Shown here: positions 10,807 through 21,686 of the stretch, in pieces
How positions within the stretch are numbered: position 1 is the stretch's first letter
Layout of the letters: every line of letters starts with the position of its first letter
Assembly: GCA_013115145.1 (NCBI GenBank)
Contig: JAAPAO010000005.1
Coordinates: 124,001 to 188,000, forward strand
Source: Perkinsus chesapeaki
Taxonomy: Eukaryota; Perkinsozoa; Perkinsida; Perkinsidae
DNA: 64,000 bases
Direction: 5' to 3'
Notes under the pieces: model-generated
Told to the model about the DNA's origin: nothing
The model's database searches: none
Seen by the model: the letters and a program-made list of their open reading frames with translations, nothing else
Translations under genes and position numbers: made by a program

Positions 10807-10927
10807 TTTTCGAGAGGCTTCGATGGACTGGGTATGACAGCGGGCCGTAGGCCCGCGTTTTGGACCCTTTAGGGGCCACTATAGAAAGTGACGACGTTGA
10901 ACCCTGAAAGTTACTACGTTCAACCCG
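10807..10927 (-). repeat. Right terminal inverted repeat
   Basis: Exact reverse complement of 6784-6904 (121 of 121 bases by eye). It is followed by 6 bases and then the second TCGGCGCAAG direct repeat. Confidence 0.85.
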
Positions 10928-10933
10928 TGTAGC

Positions 10934-10943
10934 TCGGCGCAAG
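10934..10943. repeat. Candidate target-site duplication, right copy
   Basis: TCGGCGCAAG in the same orientation as 6769-6778. See the left copy for the boundary caveat. Confidence 0.6.
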
Positions 10944-11292
10944 TGACCTCTGGGGGTAAAGTACATTCCCGTATAGTACACATTGGACTTGTCTTCTCTT
11001 TTACCTCATTATAACTGTCAGCCATCTTCTTTTTCAGCGGTGTTCCAATTTATCGTTATCATCTGTATTGGTCATTCTGAGCTATTATACGGTTGAGGTT
11101 CATCGTCAGCAGCTAACCTGCACTAACCGGCAATATGCTCCAAGTTAGGGTTGCTCATATCCCCTTACAACTGTTAGTGTGGTGTATCATATACTTGCTC
11201 CATTTTATTGTCGATCCGTGAGTATTGTCTTTTGCACGCATGCACATAGTCTTGTCTCCAAGTTGATATAGGTGACTATATCTGTTATTGAT
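10944..11292. other. 5' flank of the plus-strand AP2-like gene
   Basis: About 350 bp of AT-rich DNA without a coding frame. It presumably holds the promoter and 5' UTR of the AP2-like gene at 11293. No motif was identified. Confidence 0.4.
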
Positions 11293-12856
11293 ATGTCATC
11301 ATCATCATCGTACTACAATAGAGCTGATATCAATCAAATGTTTGGTATGGGCAATTTATGTCCCAACACCACCACCACGACAGCAGCTGCTGCTGCTGCA
11401 AGCCCTTTACCAATGCGTATGATTAAATGCGTTTTAATATTACTATTATTAGTTTAGGTACCTCTAGGAATAATGATAATGTATACTTTACCCCACCGTA
11501 TGGTTATTCGGTTGATCCTAGTGTTAATAGATTATTCGCCGACCCTTATAATAGTAGTTATAAGCATGTCAACGGAGCATGCGCTGAAAATAACACAGTA
11601 TATAGTACTACTGGAGAAGGATCTTATCGTAACCTTAGTGAAGCTAATGCTATGCTAACTGCAGCATGTTCCAATTTACTGGAAGCTCTACAAAACCCTA
11701 ATAACAGATATCAAAAGGATCAATGTAAGGTTGTTTGTCTTGGATATATTGTCTATAGGTATTTATATAGGTATAGAGGAAGCCTGTAATGCATTAATAG
11801 TGGGTCAGCAAGTACAAGCAACTGGATGTTCAAATACTAGTATACAACAACCTTGTGCTTTACCATGTACTTCATCTAATCACGCTGCATCATCATCATT
11901 ACTTGACACACCTTACCATACTACTCGTTGGAGCAATAATACCACATCAGCGGCAGCAGCAGCTACTGGTGCTGCTGGATCACCTCATGTTAATAATCGA
12001 CAATCAAGGGTAATGGTGGATCAAGATGGGGGATATCATGGGCACATTGACGATATCCCTTTTACTGGGCAACAGCAGCAGCAGACAATGTTAATAAGCT
12101 CTAGTAGATGTAACGATCCATCAGGTACTATTAACTATTACTTATTATTATTATTATTCAGGCTCGAAGGATACTAACCACCAACACTATCGTTCATCTA
12201 TGAATTCCAAACATCATTATCATGGTGGTTATCATCTTGAAAGTAGATTACCGATCTGCTATGAAAGTTCTCCTTCTACATCGACGTCAGCCACTGGGCA
12301 GCTAATAACAGCAACAACTAATACCACAGCAACAATAACAGGTAGATCACCAAGACGCAAAGCGTATGGTGCTCCTACTGGTGTATGGAAGAACCCTTAT
12401 GGGTTTGTTAGTACTATCTATGTTAATAAACGTCGAGTTTATGGGCCATTAAGAAAGACTATAGATGCTGCTACACGTGATAGAGAAGCATTATTAAGTG
12501 TTAAAGACATTATTACTAGTGTAGAGGAGATGAGGCTATTTGTTAAGGATGTGTTAAAGCCTAATGCTGATGGTGGTGTAACTACTGATGCAGCTTATGA
12601 TATTGGAGGTATAATAGATGAGGAGGAAGATTATACTTATAAAAAGAAAGCAGCAGCTAAACGACGTCGTAATGGTTCATCGTCATCGTCATCATCAGTA
12701 GTAGTAGACGGTATTGTTCTAAGCAATAATCACACAAGAGCAGTAACAGCAGCAGCAGGAGAAGGAGGAGGAGGCAGTAGCGAGGACGCGGCGGCAGCGG
12801 CGCTACCGCCGTCCTCCGGTATTGAAGATAATGGTGGTATGTTCGTCACGTTATAA
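11293..12856 (+). CDS. AP2-like DNA-binding protein (plus-strand paralogue)
   Basis: Four exons: 11293-11416, 11458-11724, 11759-12124 and 12162-12856, giving 483 aa. All three introns (41, 34 and 37 nt) are phase 1, as in the paralogue at 5120-6457. The second acceptor has an alternative in-frame AG 12 nt downstream, so exon 3 could start at 11771. The start MSSSSSYYNRAD is preferred over an in-frame ATG at 11272. The conserved block in the last exon reads YGAPTGVWKNPYGFVSTIY, then KRRVYGPLRKT, then a helix ending EMRLFVKDVLKP. Exon 2 ends with a second conserved helix (NAMLTAACSNLLEAL). The C-terminal tail adds a basic KKKAAAKRRR stretch, a plausible nuclear signal, and S- and A-rich runs. 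Likely transcription factor; target unknown. Confidence 0.62.
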
Positions 12857-13085
12857 TAATATGGACTAGGATTAGGAGTTATTGGTAGCCATCGACGTTA
12901 GGCAAAGTGCTTACGCACTTCTACGTTTATCATGTCTTAAAAGCAACAATCGATCATCATCATCATCATCATCAGTTATCATCATCAGTTATCATTATCG
13001 TTTGTCGTCCAGGGATATCACTCAATTTCATAACAATGTTATTATTGGGTTTATATTATAATATTCAATTATTATAGTGTAACTA
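12857..13085. repeat. Intergenic spacer with (ATC)n microsatellite
   Basis: Contains a run of ATC triplets near 12953-12995. No coding potential was noted. It separates the AP2-like gene from IFT56. Confidence 0.45.
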
Positions 13086-15675
13086 ATGAACAGGCCTGGA
13101 TCAGCATTAAGTAGAAAACGTAAAGTGCAAAGGGCAGGGTCAAACAGTAGGGAGGGAGGGGTAATGCAGCAATATTAAGGTGTAGGTCATCATGACAACA
13201 CAACTGCATCCAAGGCAAACAAAATGAATAAACCTCCACAATTGGCTGATTTTATATATAAGGGCGATTACACCGGAGCCATAGCTTTACTTGAATTTAA
13301 TAAGGAGTAATTATGTTATTAGTGAAGATGATAATAATACCTTTATGGGCTCTATAGGGCTCCACCATCATCATCACTTTTATGGCTGGCATTCTGTTAC
13401 TTCCATATTGGAGGGTATAATAAAGCTATTAGCGTGTATGATGAGATATTAAAAAGTAATGTGATTGCTGGTATAAGAGTTAATAATAATATAGGGGGTG
13501 AAGGAGAGGGAATAGGGAAGGCAAGTATATTGATATGGAAGGCATGCTGCTTGTAGGCATTATTGGGGTTAGTGATGATATGTAGTGGTATTATATTATG
13601 TAGATATGGTGCTTGTGAATATGAAGAGTGTTATTCATTAGCTGAGAGCATTAGTGATACTACAGCACAAAGGGATGTAGTAATAATTAGTGGAGTATTA
13701 CTAGATAATAGTGGTATTATTAGGGTGTTGGACAATTAAGGGAACGATTACTATTACATGCAGCTTATAAAGGGAATGACGAAGCATCATTAATGAAATG
13801 GCATCAACGTATTAGTAAGAATAATACCATACAAGCTGAGGAACAACACTTAACATTGGCTGCTATACAGTAGTAAAGCTATATACAATAACTGCTGCTT
13901 ATAATAGCTTATTATTATAGGTATCTAAGAGGGCATTATCAACAAGCTACAGATATATATAAAAAGTTATTAGGAGATAATAGAGAAGGAGACCATGCTA
14001 TTGCTCATGCTGCTATTAATGTGTACTATTATTAATATTATTATAGGGTTGTTAATGTGTGATAGGTATATGGCTTTATGTTATTATAAAATGGACTTTT
14101 ATGATGTTGCTGCGGAGATGCTACAAGGGTGATGATGATAATAATACCATACCACTCCTTTGTATAATAATCATTGATTAGTTACTTATCAATACATCCT
14201 ACTTCTATAATAGCTAATAATCTCAAAGCATGCTGTCATTATCAATTATATAACGGTAATAATACACAATAGATTACACTGCACTTCAATGCACTGTATA
14301 CCAGGTAAAGCAGCTGAGGCTCAATGGAAGGTATTAAGTGATAGTAGTGGTATAGGTAGTAAGGTATATGATAATGATGACTTATTAAGACATAATAGAG
14401 TGGTATTCCGTAATGGTGAGGGTGCTATGCAGGTGACTGAGCTGAGCCTTTATAGCTAGTTTGCGGCTCTTGGTGTATAGGTGTTGCCACATTTATTGGA
14501 TATTATACCAGAGGCAAGACTTAATCTTATAATATATCATTTAAGGGCACATAATGGTGATCCACAAGAAGCAATGCAACTAGTTAAAGTAGTACTTAGT
14601 GAGATGTTATTATTGGTACTGTTATCATATAGGGTATGGATGCCACCCAGCCAAGGGAATATATTATAAAGGCAGTAGTATATGCAGTAGTAGGACAATT
14701 AGAAGGTAATTATATTATAGTAGGTTTAATAATAATGTATTATAGGTTCAAAGGAGTTTATTAAGACGGCACAACAATTATATCAATTAGTTGGGGCTAG
14801 TAATAATAACACATCACCACCAGCTCAGCGTTATTCTACTTTACCACCACGTTTTGGACTCCTACCTTGTTCTAGTTGCTATATATACCTCTGCTACCTA
14901 CTAGTATCATTCTATGTATTATTATTGTGTGCTCTGTTGCTGCTGCTGCCCCCCTTTCAGGTGCATCTGAGTGTGATACTATACCAGGCAGGCAGTGTAT
15001 GGCATCGTGCTTCTATTTATTAAAACAGTTCGAGGATTCTTTGGTATACTTGAAGAGCATTAAAGCTTACTTCTCCGCTGATGATGATTTTAATTGGAAT
15101 TATGGTATAGCATGCGCCTCAATGGGTGATTATAAAGAGGCACAACAGGCCTTATTATCAGTTCAAAATGAGGCTTATAGAATGGAGTTTGTGTACCATT
15201 ATTACCACTAACCATAACTTAATACACCCAGTAATATTAGGTATCTAACTTGGCTTTGCCGATGCTTTATTATGAATGGTGACTCTATGTCAGCATGGGA
15301 GATATACAATAGTTTAGAGGCGTCATCTGATACATTTAACCTATTGCATATAATAGCTAATGATAGTTATAAACAAGGGCACTTCTTTGTTGCTTGCAAG
15401 GCATTTGATATACTGGAGAGATTGGATCCTGATCCTGAGTTCTGGGATGGCAAACGTGGTGCAGCTGTGGGGGTGTTCCAAATGGTTATAGCTGGTTTAG
15501 CACCACCAGAGCAGCTGCAGGAGGTAGTAGGGGAGGGGATGAGATGGCTATGATTGGGGTATAGGTAGTAAACCTATTAAGGGGTACAAGAGAGCATCAA
15601 ATCCCACAAGTGGAATATATAATAAATAGAGTATTCAAGAAGTGGGCTGCTGATAATAGTGTATTCATTGAATAG
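13086..15675 (+). CDS. IFT56: Intraflagellar transport protein IFT56 (TTC26)
   Basis: Fifteen exons: 13086-13160, 13215-13306, 13358-13552, 13604-13676, 13724-13869, 13921-14022, 14066-14128, 14182-14255, 14305-14432, 14481-14588, 14633-14705, 14746-14868, 14961-15192, 15241-15523 and 15565-15675. The joined frame is 625 aa. The order of conserved blocks is that of IFT56/TTC26: [10 protein letters not shown] near the N-terminus, then [60 protein letters not shown], and a C-terminal [17 protein letters not shown]56 is a TPR-repeat subunit of IFT-B needed to carry motility components into flagella, so the organism has a flagellated stage. It is longer than usual (about 550 aa) because of low-complexity insertions. 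Introns are 40-54 nt except one of 92 nt. Eight of the 14 downstream exons begin with GT. Confidence 0.93.
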
Positions 15676-15791
15676 CCATGGTTGAGGTTGAGGTGAATGT
15701 TATTGTTAAGAGGGGTATGGTATTGTGTTGTTGTTTTTGTTGTTGGTTATGGGTGGGACAGGTGTTGTGTTATGATTATCTAATCGTATCT

Positions 15792-17697
15792 ATGTTTACA
15801 CCCCCACAACCTCCTAACCCACTTTTACCCTATTCATTCAATCCATTCCAAAGGTTGTTGTTATCCACCAATAGCAGCAGTACAGCAGTAAATGCACAGC
15901 AATATCAGCAGCATGGCTATTCTATGTTACCTCTACAGTCTACCATAATGGCAGCAGCACATGATAGCCCTCCTCATCATCCTATTTCAACTATGGTAGT
16001 GGAAGGTCCTAGAGTTGGCCGATATTATACTGGTATAAGTAATAATAGCAATAACCATGTATTATATCAACCTTCATATCTACTACCTATGACACAATGG
16101 GGACAGTCCATCCCACAACCAATACAACAACAACAGCACGTGGCAGGGCAGCAGCAGCAGCAGCCAAGGGGTAGCCAAGAGAGTGAGGAGGGTATACCAC
16201 TACTACCACCTGATGAGGTTATTATAATAGAACATGATGATAGAAGGGGGAATGATAAGTTAACTAAACCACAATACCCTCAAACAGCTAGGGGACAGGG
16301 TGTGCCATCTGCTGCTGATGGTGGTGGTGAGTCTAGTACAGCATTGGATGGCCTTGGTAAGCAGCAGCAGTAGATGGTGTTGTTGTTGTGATAATGGGTA
16401 TGGTTATAGGTATTAACTACCATACTGGGTCTGATATAATGGAGTTGCAATTAGCTGTACATGCATTGGAGTTGGAGAATACTGCATTAAGAAGGAGGGT
16501 TAAGGATAGGACTAAAGCATTGAATAATGCACAGACAACAGTAAGGGTAATATAAGGGTAATAATAACACTATACAACAATCTTAGATACAATCATTACA
16601 GGAATCACTGGTAGAGGCCGAGCTGAACGGCGGTAGAGGTAGGGGGCTGGTGGTGGTCATATGATAATGTAGTAGTGGCATCAGTGACATTAGGTACTTT
16701 CCCTTCTGCTGTTGTTACTGGTGGTGTAAGAAGCCAGCGCCCCCCCTCACAACAGCACCACCTCATCATTGGTGATGACCTTCGTGATATAGTAGTGCTG
16801 CTGACTAAGGCTGGTGAGGTGTTGAATAAACCTAAAGAGTGTGGTAGATTACTAGTAGAGGTAATGGAGAGGAATGATGATGATTTATTGATTATGTTAT
16901 TTATAGGCAGCAGAAGCAATAGCTGTGATAGATGGTAAAATAAGGAATATATTAACATCCACGGCCATTCCTACTACAAATGGGGTACTAGTAGTTACAG
17001 TAGGAGGTAGGATGTATGGGGTGTGTTAGCTTATGTCCAGTGATGGGGGTGGTGATGGTGATGATATGATAGTATCGTTACAAGATGAGGTAAAGGTATT
17101 AAAAGGCAAGTTAACCGAGGCTGAAAGGATGATAAGTAGCTCACATGCTAGGGAATTTGACTTGGTAATTATAATAGGGTAGATGGTAGTGATGGTGGTG
17201 CTGTTGGATAGCTTAGGACAATCAATGGTGGAGATACTAATAATAATAAAGGGATGGATAACCAACAATTAGGCAATCCAAATAGTCCAGAGAGGGTTGG
17301 GGTAGTAGTAGTAATGATGGTGGTGGTTGTTGTTGTTGTTGTTGAGGAGATGTATTATTATTAATAATAGGTTAGAAGCAGTAGTAGCAGTCAGCAACAT
17401 AGGAAGAGGAACTCTCTCCTAGAGGAGCTGGCTACACATGGTGAACTACCACAAGAGATGACGTGAGGTGTAATGAAGAGGGTATGGGGAGGTATCAGTT
17501 TTATTAGGTATAATGAACAGCACCAGCAGGCAGTAGTAGCATCAAGAAGTAGTATGCATTCAGCAATAGAGCATCATCATCATCAACCAGAAGTATCAGC
17601 CACTACCACACCAGCAGTAGCAGTCCTTCAACAGCAGCAGCAGCAGCACAGAGTATCATCATATCGTCATCGACGTTGGCCAAGGGATAGCCTTTAG
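15792..17697 (+). CDS. Uncharacterised Q-rich coiled-coil protein
   Basis: The first exon starts MFTPPQPPNPLLPY (ATG 15792; the frame is open further upstream to 15678). It runs through Q- and S-rich sequence to a GTAAGC donor near 16355. Further short exons join in a single frame (introns about 34-60 nt). They carry heptad-like helices such as LQLAVHALELENTALRRRV and SLQDEVKVLKGKLTEAERM, then a Q/H-rich C-terminus ending HRRWPRDSL. I recognise no family. The helices suggest a coiled-coil scaffold. It starts only about 120 bp after the stop of IFT56 on the same strand. Exon boundaries after the first donor were checked for frame but are approximate. Confidence 0.6.
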
Positions 17698-17877
17698 ACC
17701 GCCTAGGGGCCTAACCTCCTCATTCATTAGTTCATGTACAGTAACAATAACAGCAACAACAGTGATGGTTGTTATGCAGTATTAATAAGCTGAGATTGTG
17801 TTGATAATATCTGTAATGTTGTTGCCTAATGTAAGCACTTAGGCTGCTTTTTGATTCAATTTGTATCGTTTATATAA

Positions 17878-19631
17878 TGGATTCTTCCTCTGAGGACGAT
17901 TCATATAATGATGTTAACTTTTGGCGTGTATCACCAATGGTATTTATACCTCATGATGGTAATCAACAAGAGCAGCAGCAACAGCAAAGGTAGGTGTAGG
18001 CATCGTACCACCTATCACCATCATTACCATTAGTCAACAACTTAGTCAGCAACCCTACACTGCTGCTGCTGGTGGTGGTGTTACAGAAGGTGATGATGAT
18101 AATAGTCTCAATAATTCAACTGGTGATGTTATATTGGTCATGGATAACCAACATCAAGTCGATGTCTGTACTGCTACTACTACCCCTATACCAGAGGATG
18201 CTTACCAATTGGTCATCACTCGTGATTTCAAGGATAAGACATCTTTATCATCAAGCTTATTATTGGCTAACATACTCAATAGACTTACTCATAACTATCT
18301 ATATCTTGTCGATGATGCTCCTAAGCTTAGTAAAGTGGCTGAGAGGGCTGCAGAGCTTCGTAAGGAGTTGATAGCAGCTCAGAAGGAGGTAATGCTATAA
18401 TGGGCGTGGTAGGGGGAGCGATAGTGGTGCCCATCATCAGTTGGATGGAGTGTCGGGACCGTATGATGATTACTTTGTACAACAATGGAAGAGATCAGTT
18501 GTGAATCAGGTGAAGGGAGAAGTTGAAATAGCTGAGTTGGAACTTGAAAAGATGGGGAGAGACAAGGACCTTCTAGAAGGGGATGATGCAAAGTTGCCTC
18601 AGGAGGAGCAGGTGAAGGTAACACTAGCAGTCAGGCGGGTCATGCCGCATGACTCATGGGTTGTTATCAGAGGTTAACGGTAATGAGAAAGTTTGAAGTG
18701 AAGGCCACACCAAGTAGTGATGCTGCCACTACAGCTACTACATGTGATAGTTTTATTAATCTATTGGCTACTGGAGCTTATGATGGTGGAGGAGGGGATG
18801 GTAATGATATTATTATTAATACTAATAATAATAACAAGTATTGTAGGTCGTGATGCCACTCTTACTAAACATGAGGTGACCTTCCGAATCATATCGGAAA
18901 GGGTAACAGAGAGCGGCATCGATCGTGAAACAGTGGTAGGCAAGTCTTGGCTATAACTTAAAGTCGTCTATATTCCTGTACAGGTGCCAGTTAGCGGGCG
19001 TAAGGTGCAGATGGATAAGAAGGAATTTGAGATATCAATTAATGGCAAGTTGGTTAAGGATTCTCATGTTGTCTGGAATGGTTCCGAATGGAGACCAGCA
19101 GACTCTGTTGCTGATGGTGATTATTATAATATTGCTCATGAGAATTCTGAAGACTCTGCTGCTGCTGCCGCAGTTGAAGTGTCCTTTGGTCAAGGTATCA
19201 CTATGCTGAAATACGCAAGTGTGTTACAAATACTAAATACCATTGCAACAGCCTATCATGTCTTGGACGACGCTAATGATCTCCGTCCGAGTCTTAACAC
19301 CGCCGTGGCGCTGCTGGAATCGTTAGCTTTGGGAAAATGTAAAAGTTTCCCGATATACTATGACGGTGCTTATCTGGCACGTATCCACGTGGCTGCTCGT
19401 CATGTTGTCCATGACGGTCCATGGGCTCGCCAATTGCCTGATGAACTTCGTGCTCGCAGTGCATGCCTATTATCCTGCAACTTAAGAGATATGATACCAG
19501 ACGACACTAGATGCCCCTCTACTATAGAGAGTATGGTAGACCAAGTTAAGAGATCAACAAGTAGCGTTCAATCTGATGATTTGACAAAAAGTGAACGACA
19601 ATTGTTGGATCTTCTAGAGAGATCGTTTTAG
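17878..19631 (+). CDS. Uncharacterised protein, spliced
   Basis: Starts MDSSSEDDSYNDVNFWR at 17878 and ends at 19631. Six exons join in frame. Acceptors used include TTAG near 18045, CATCATCAG before 18441, TTATCAG near 18671, TTGTAG near 18847 and GTACAG before 18984. The middle is helical and charged (about LSKVAERAAELRKELIAAQ, then VKGEVEIAELELEKM). The C-terminal exon encodes a compact, less repetitive region with KEFEISINGKLV and HVVWNGSEWRPADSV. No family recognised and no membrane segment or signal peptide seen. Function unknown. Confidence 0.6.
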
Positions 19632-19786
19632 TGATGACAAGCCGCGTGAATTCTTATTATCCCATCATATTATCGTTAATATCTCACTAGTGTGTGCCTT
19701 GTGTTAGTTAGCAATATCGAAGATATTCCAACAACACAACTGAAGGGCAAATGCAAAAAATGAAACTATTCCACGTTAAAAAGATA

Positions 19787-21654
19787 TCAAATGTGATGGC
19801 ACAATGCGAATGCTTTATGAACTATATCAAGCCTCTCCTTGAGTAGTTGGAAGGCCTGAGCGACATGATTAGCTTCTGTTGCTTAATAAGAAGTAAATGC
19901 TTACCCTTGTATTCTGTGGTACAAGCATAACCAAACCGACCAGACAATCCAGAAGGCATTGTCTCTTCTCCTTTTCGGGTTTAACATCTAACATCATGAG
20001 CATTGTTGCCAAGTGTGTGTAAAGTGTAGAGCTACCGAGTAGATAGGAGTTTGGAAGGAGCTCCAGTCGTAACTTAGTGAAAACAGGCGATTCAAGTAGA
20101 TGCACCAATTGGTCCAATTGCAGGAGGGATTCAGCTCCATCATCAGCTACATCGGGATGAGATGATGAAGTTCGGGTGATCCCTGTTGGAGAGGTTCAGT
20201 TCTGTTATTGTTACCAAACTCACGGCCTTTCCTAACACTCCATGGTACAGCTCCGATGGACACTTGATCTTCAGCAATTATACCAACAAATTTACATGCT
20301 AATGCATATCTACCAACCCACAGACAGAGGGATAGTGCACTAGCTGGATTACTCATCCATGGTAACTAAGAAGCCTGTAATGACACGGCTGCTGTAATAG
20401 TAGACTTACCAATATACGAACGAAAAGGGGCATATCTTCATCATTAGAGCCATTTGAATCGCTCGAGGGTCCAGCTGCGAGATCCATCAATTGTTGCCAC
20501 TTAAAAGCCAATGTTAGTGGTGTGGATGCATCATCATACAACGCCTCTCGTAGAGTGTTAGTCTCCGGTGCTGAGGGTGACATACCAACAAGAGTGAAGC
20601 ATATAAGTTACCAGTGAGTAATATCCAATTGAATAGGTAAACGGCCATACTCCTAAACTCGGCATCCTCGTCATCTTGGAGCCTCTGGGCTATATGCCGA
20701 TAAAAACGCTCAACATCAACATAACAGCAAAGGTGGCGGATAATCAAACGGTATCTACTCAATAGCATCATCGCCACCTTGTTGATGATGATGATGTTGC
20801 TAGCCCACCTTAAAGCCAATGACTGTAACTTCTGTTGATGGGCATTACCTGCCTCATCAGAGTTGGCTGCAGTAGAAGGTAAGCCAGTATCCTCATCCAT
20901 ATCATCATCTGATGGAGTTATGGACTTCCTATTAGTTCGTAACAACTCTAATAATCGAGTGCATACTATTGGGAAGTATCTGCTGTTAGGCAATAACAAG
21001 GCTGATGCTATTATTCTAGCTACTCACTCATCATCATCTGGTAAAGATGCTATTCTACTGAGGACCTGTAGTGCAGCAATGCAGACCTCAGAGCTTGGAT
21101 GTTGCAATGTAGCAAAGACCGAGTCGAGCAGACTTGGTCGATGTTGTCTCTTATCCCCTTCGGACTGGTGCAACTCATGTTGGTCATCAATGCTACATTG
21201 GGCATCTCTCAGCAGCTCTTGAGGGCTTTGCTCGAGTAGTAGGGAGACCCACTGAAGGCAACATGCACCTAACACCCACGTGACGATAGTAGTCGTAGGT
21301 GTGGTGTAACGGTTATGCTGGTTACGTGTAACAGTTTGGTCTAGAGGCCCCGATAAATAATGGCATACAACTGAGATGACTCTATCGTCATTAACATCGT
21401 CACCAGAGAGACAGCTTGTGGAGTAACTGATGGGAGTTGGTGGTGCCCCGATGATAAGGGGGCATACTCGGCTGTCTCATCGCCTTTTGGACTCGTAACA
21501 TTAAGCGGCCTCCCTCCTCCTCCTCCTCGACCACCAATAGCTTCAACAGCACTCAATAATAAAGTATGAGCCTCAACTGCTTTACGGGAGACCTCTGCCT
21601 CTTTAGCATCAACACATCCTAGTATCTGAAACCTTCACATGTTGATCCAGCCCT

Positions 21655-21686
<32 letters not shown>

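Larger units (their letters stand above)
6779..10933. mobile_element. Transposon-like element with 121-bp terminal inverted repeats
   Basis: A 4.2 kb unit bounded by inverted repeats at 6784-6904 and 10807-10927 that are identical over 121 bp by eye, and flanked by a 10-bp direct repeat (TCGGCGCAAG). Long inverted repeats plus a roughly 10-bp duplication are the architecture of Mutator-like DNA transposons. The perfect ends imply a recent insertion or ongoing homogenisation. Inside are a truncated PIF1-type helicase frame (8319-9131), a tRNA-like Pol III segment on the minus strand (about 6973-7050), and long stretches with no coding frame. I see no transposase, so the copy is probably non-autonomous. 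Its base composition is visibly less AT-rich than the flanks, and it lacks the TATAG-ending introns of host genes. Confidence 0.75.

Noticed and set aside
6779-10933. Helitron
   Set aside because: A PIF1-like helicase is present, but there is no Rep/HUH domain, and the long inverted repeats and flanking direct repeat are incompatible with Helitron structure.
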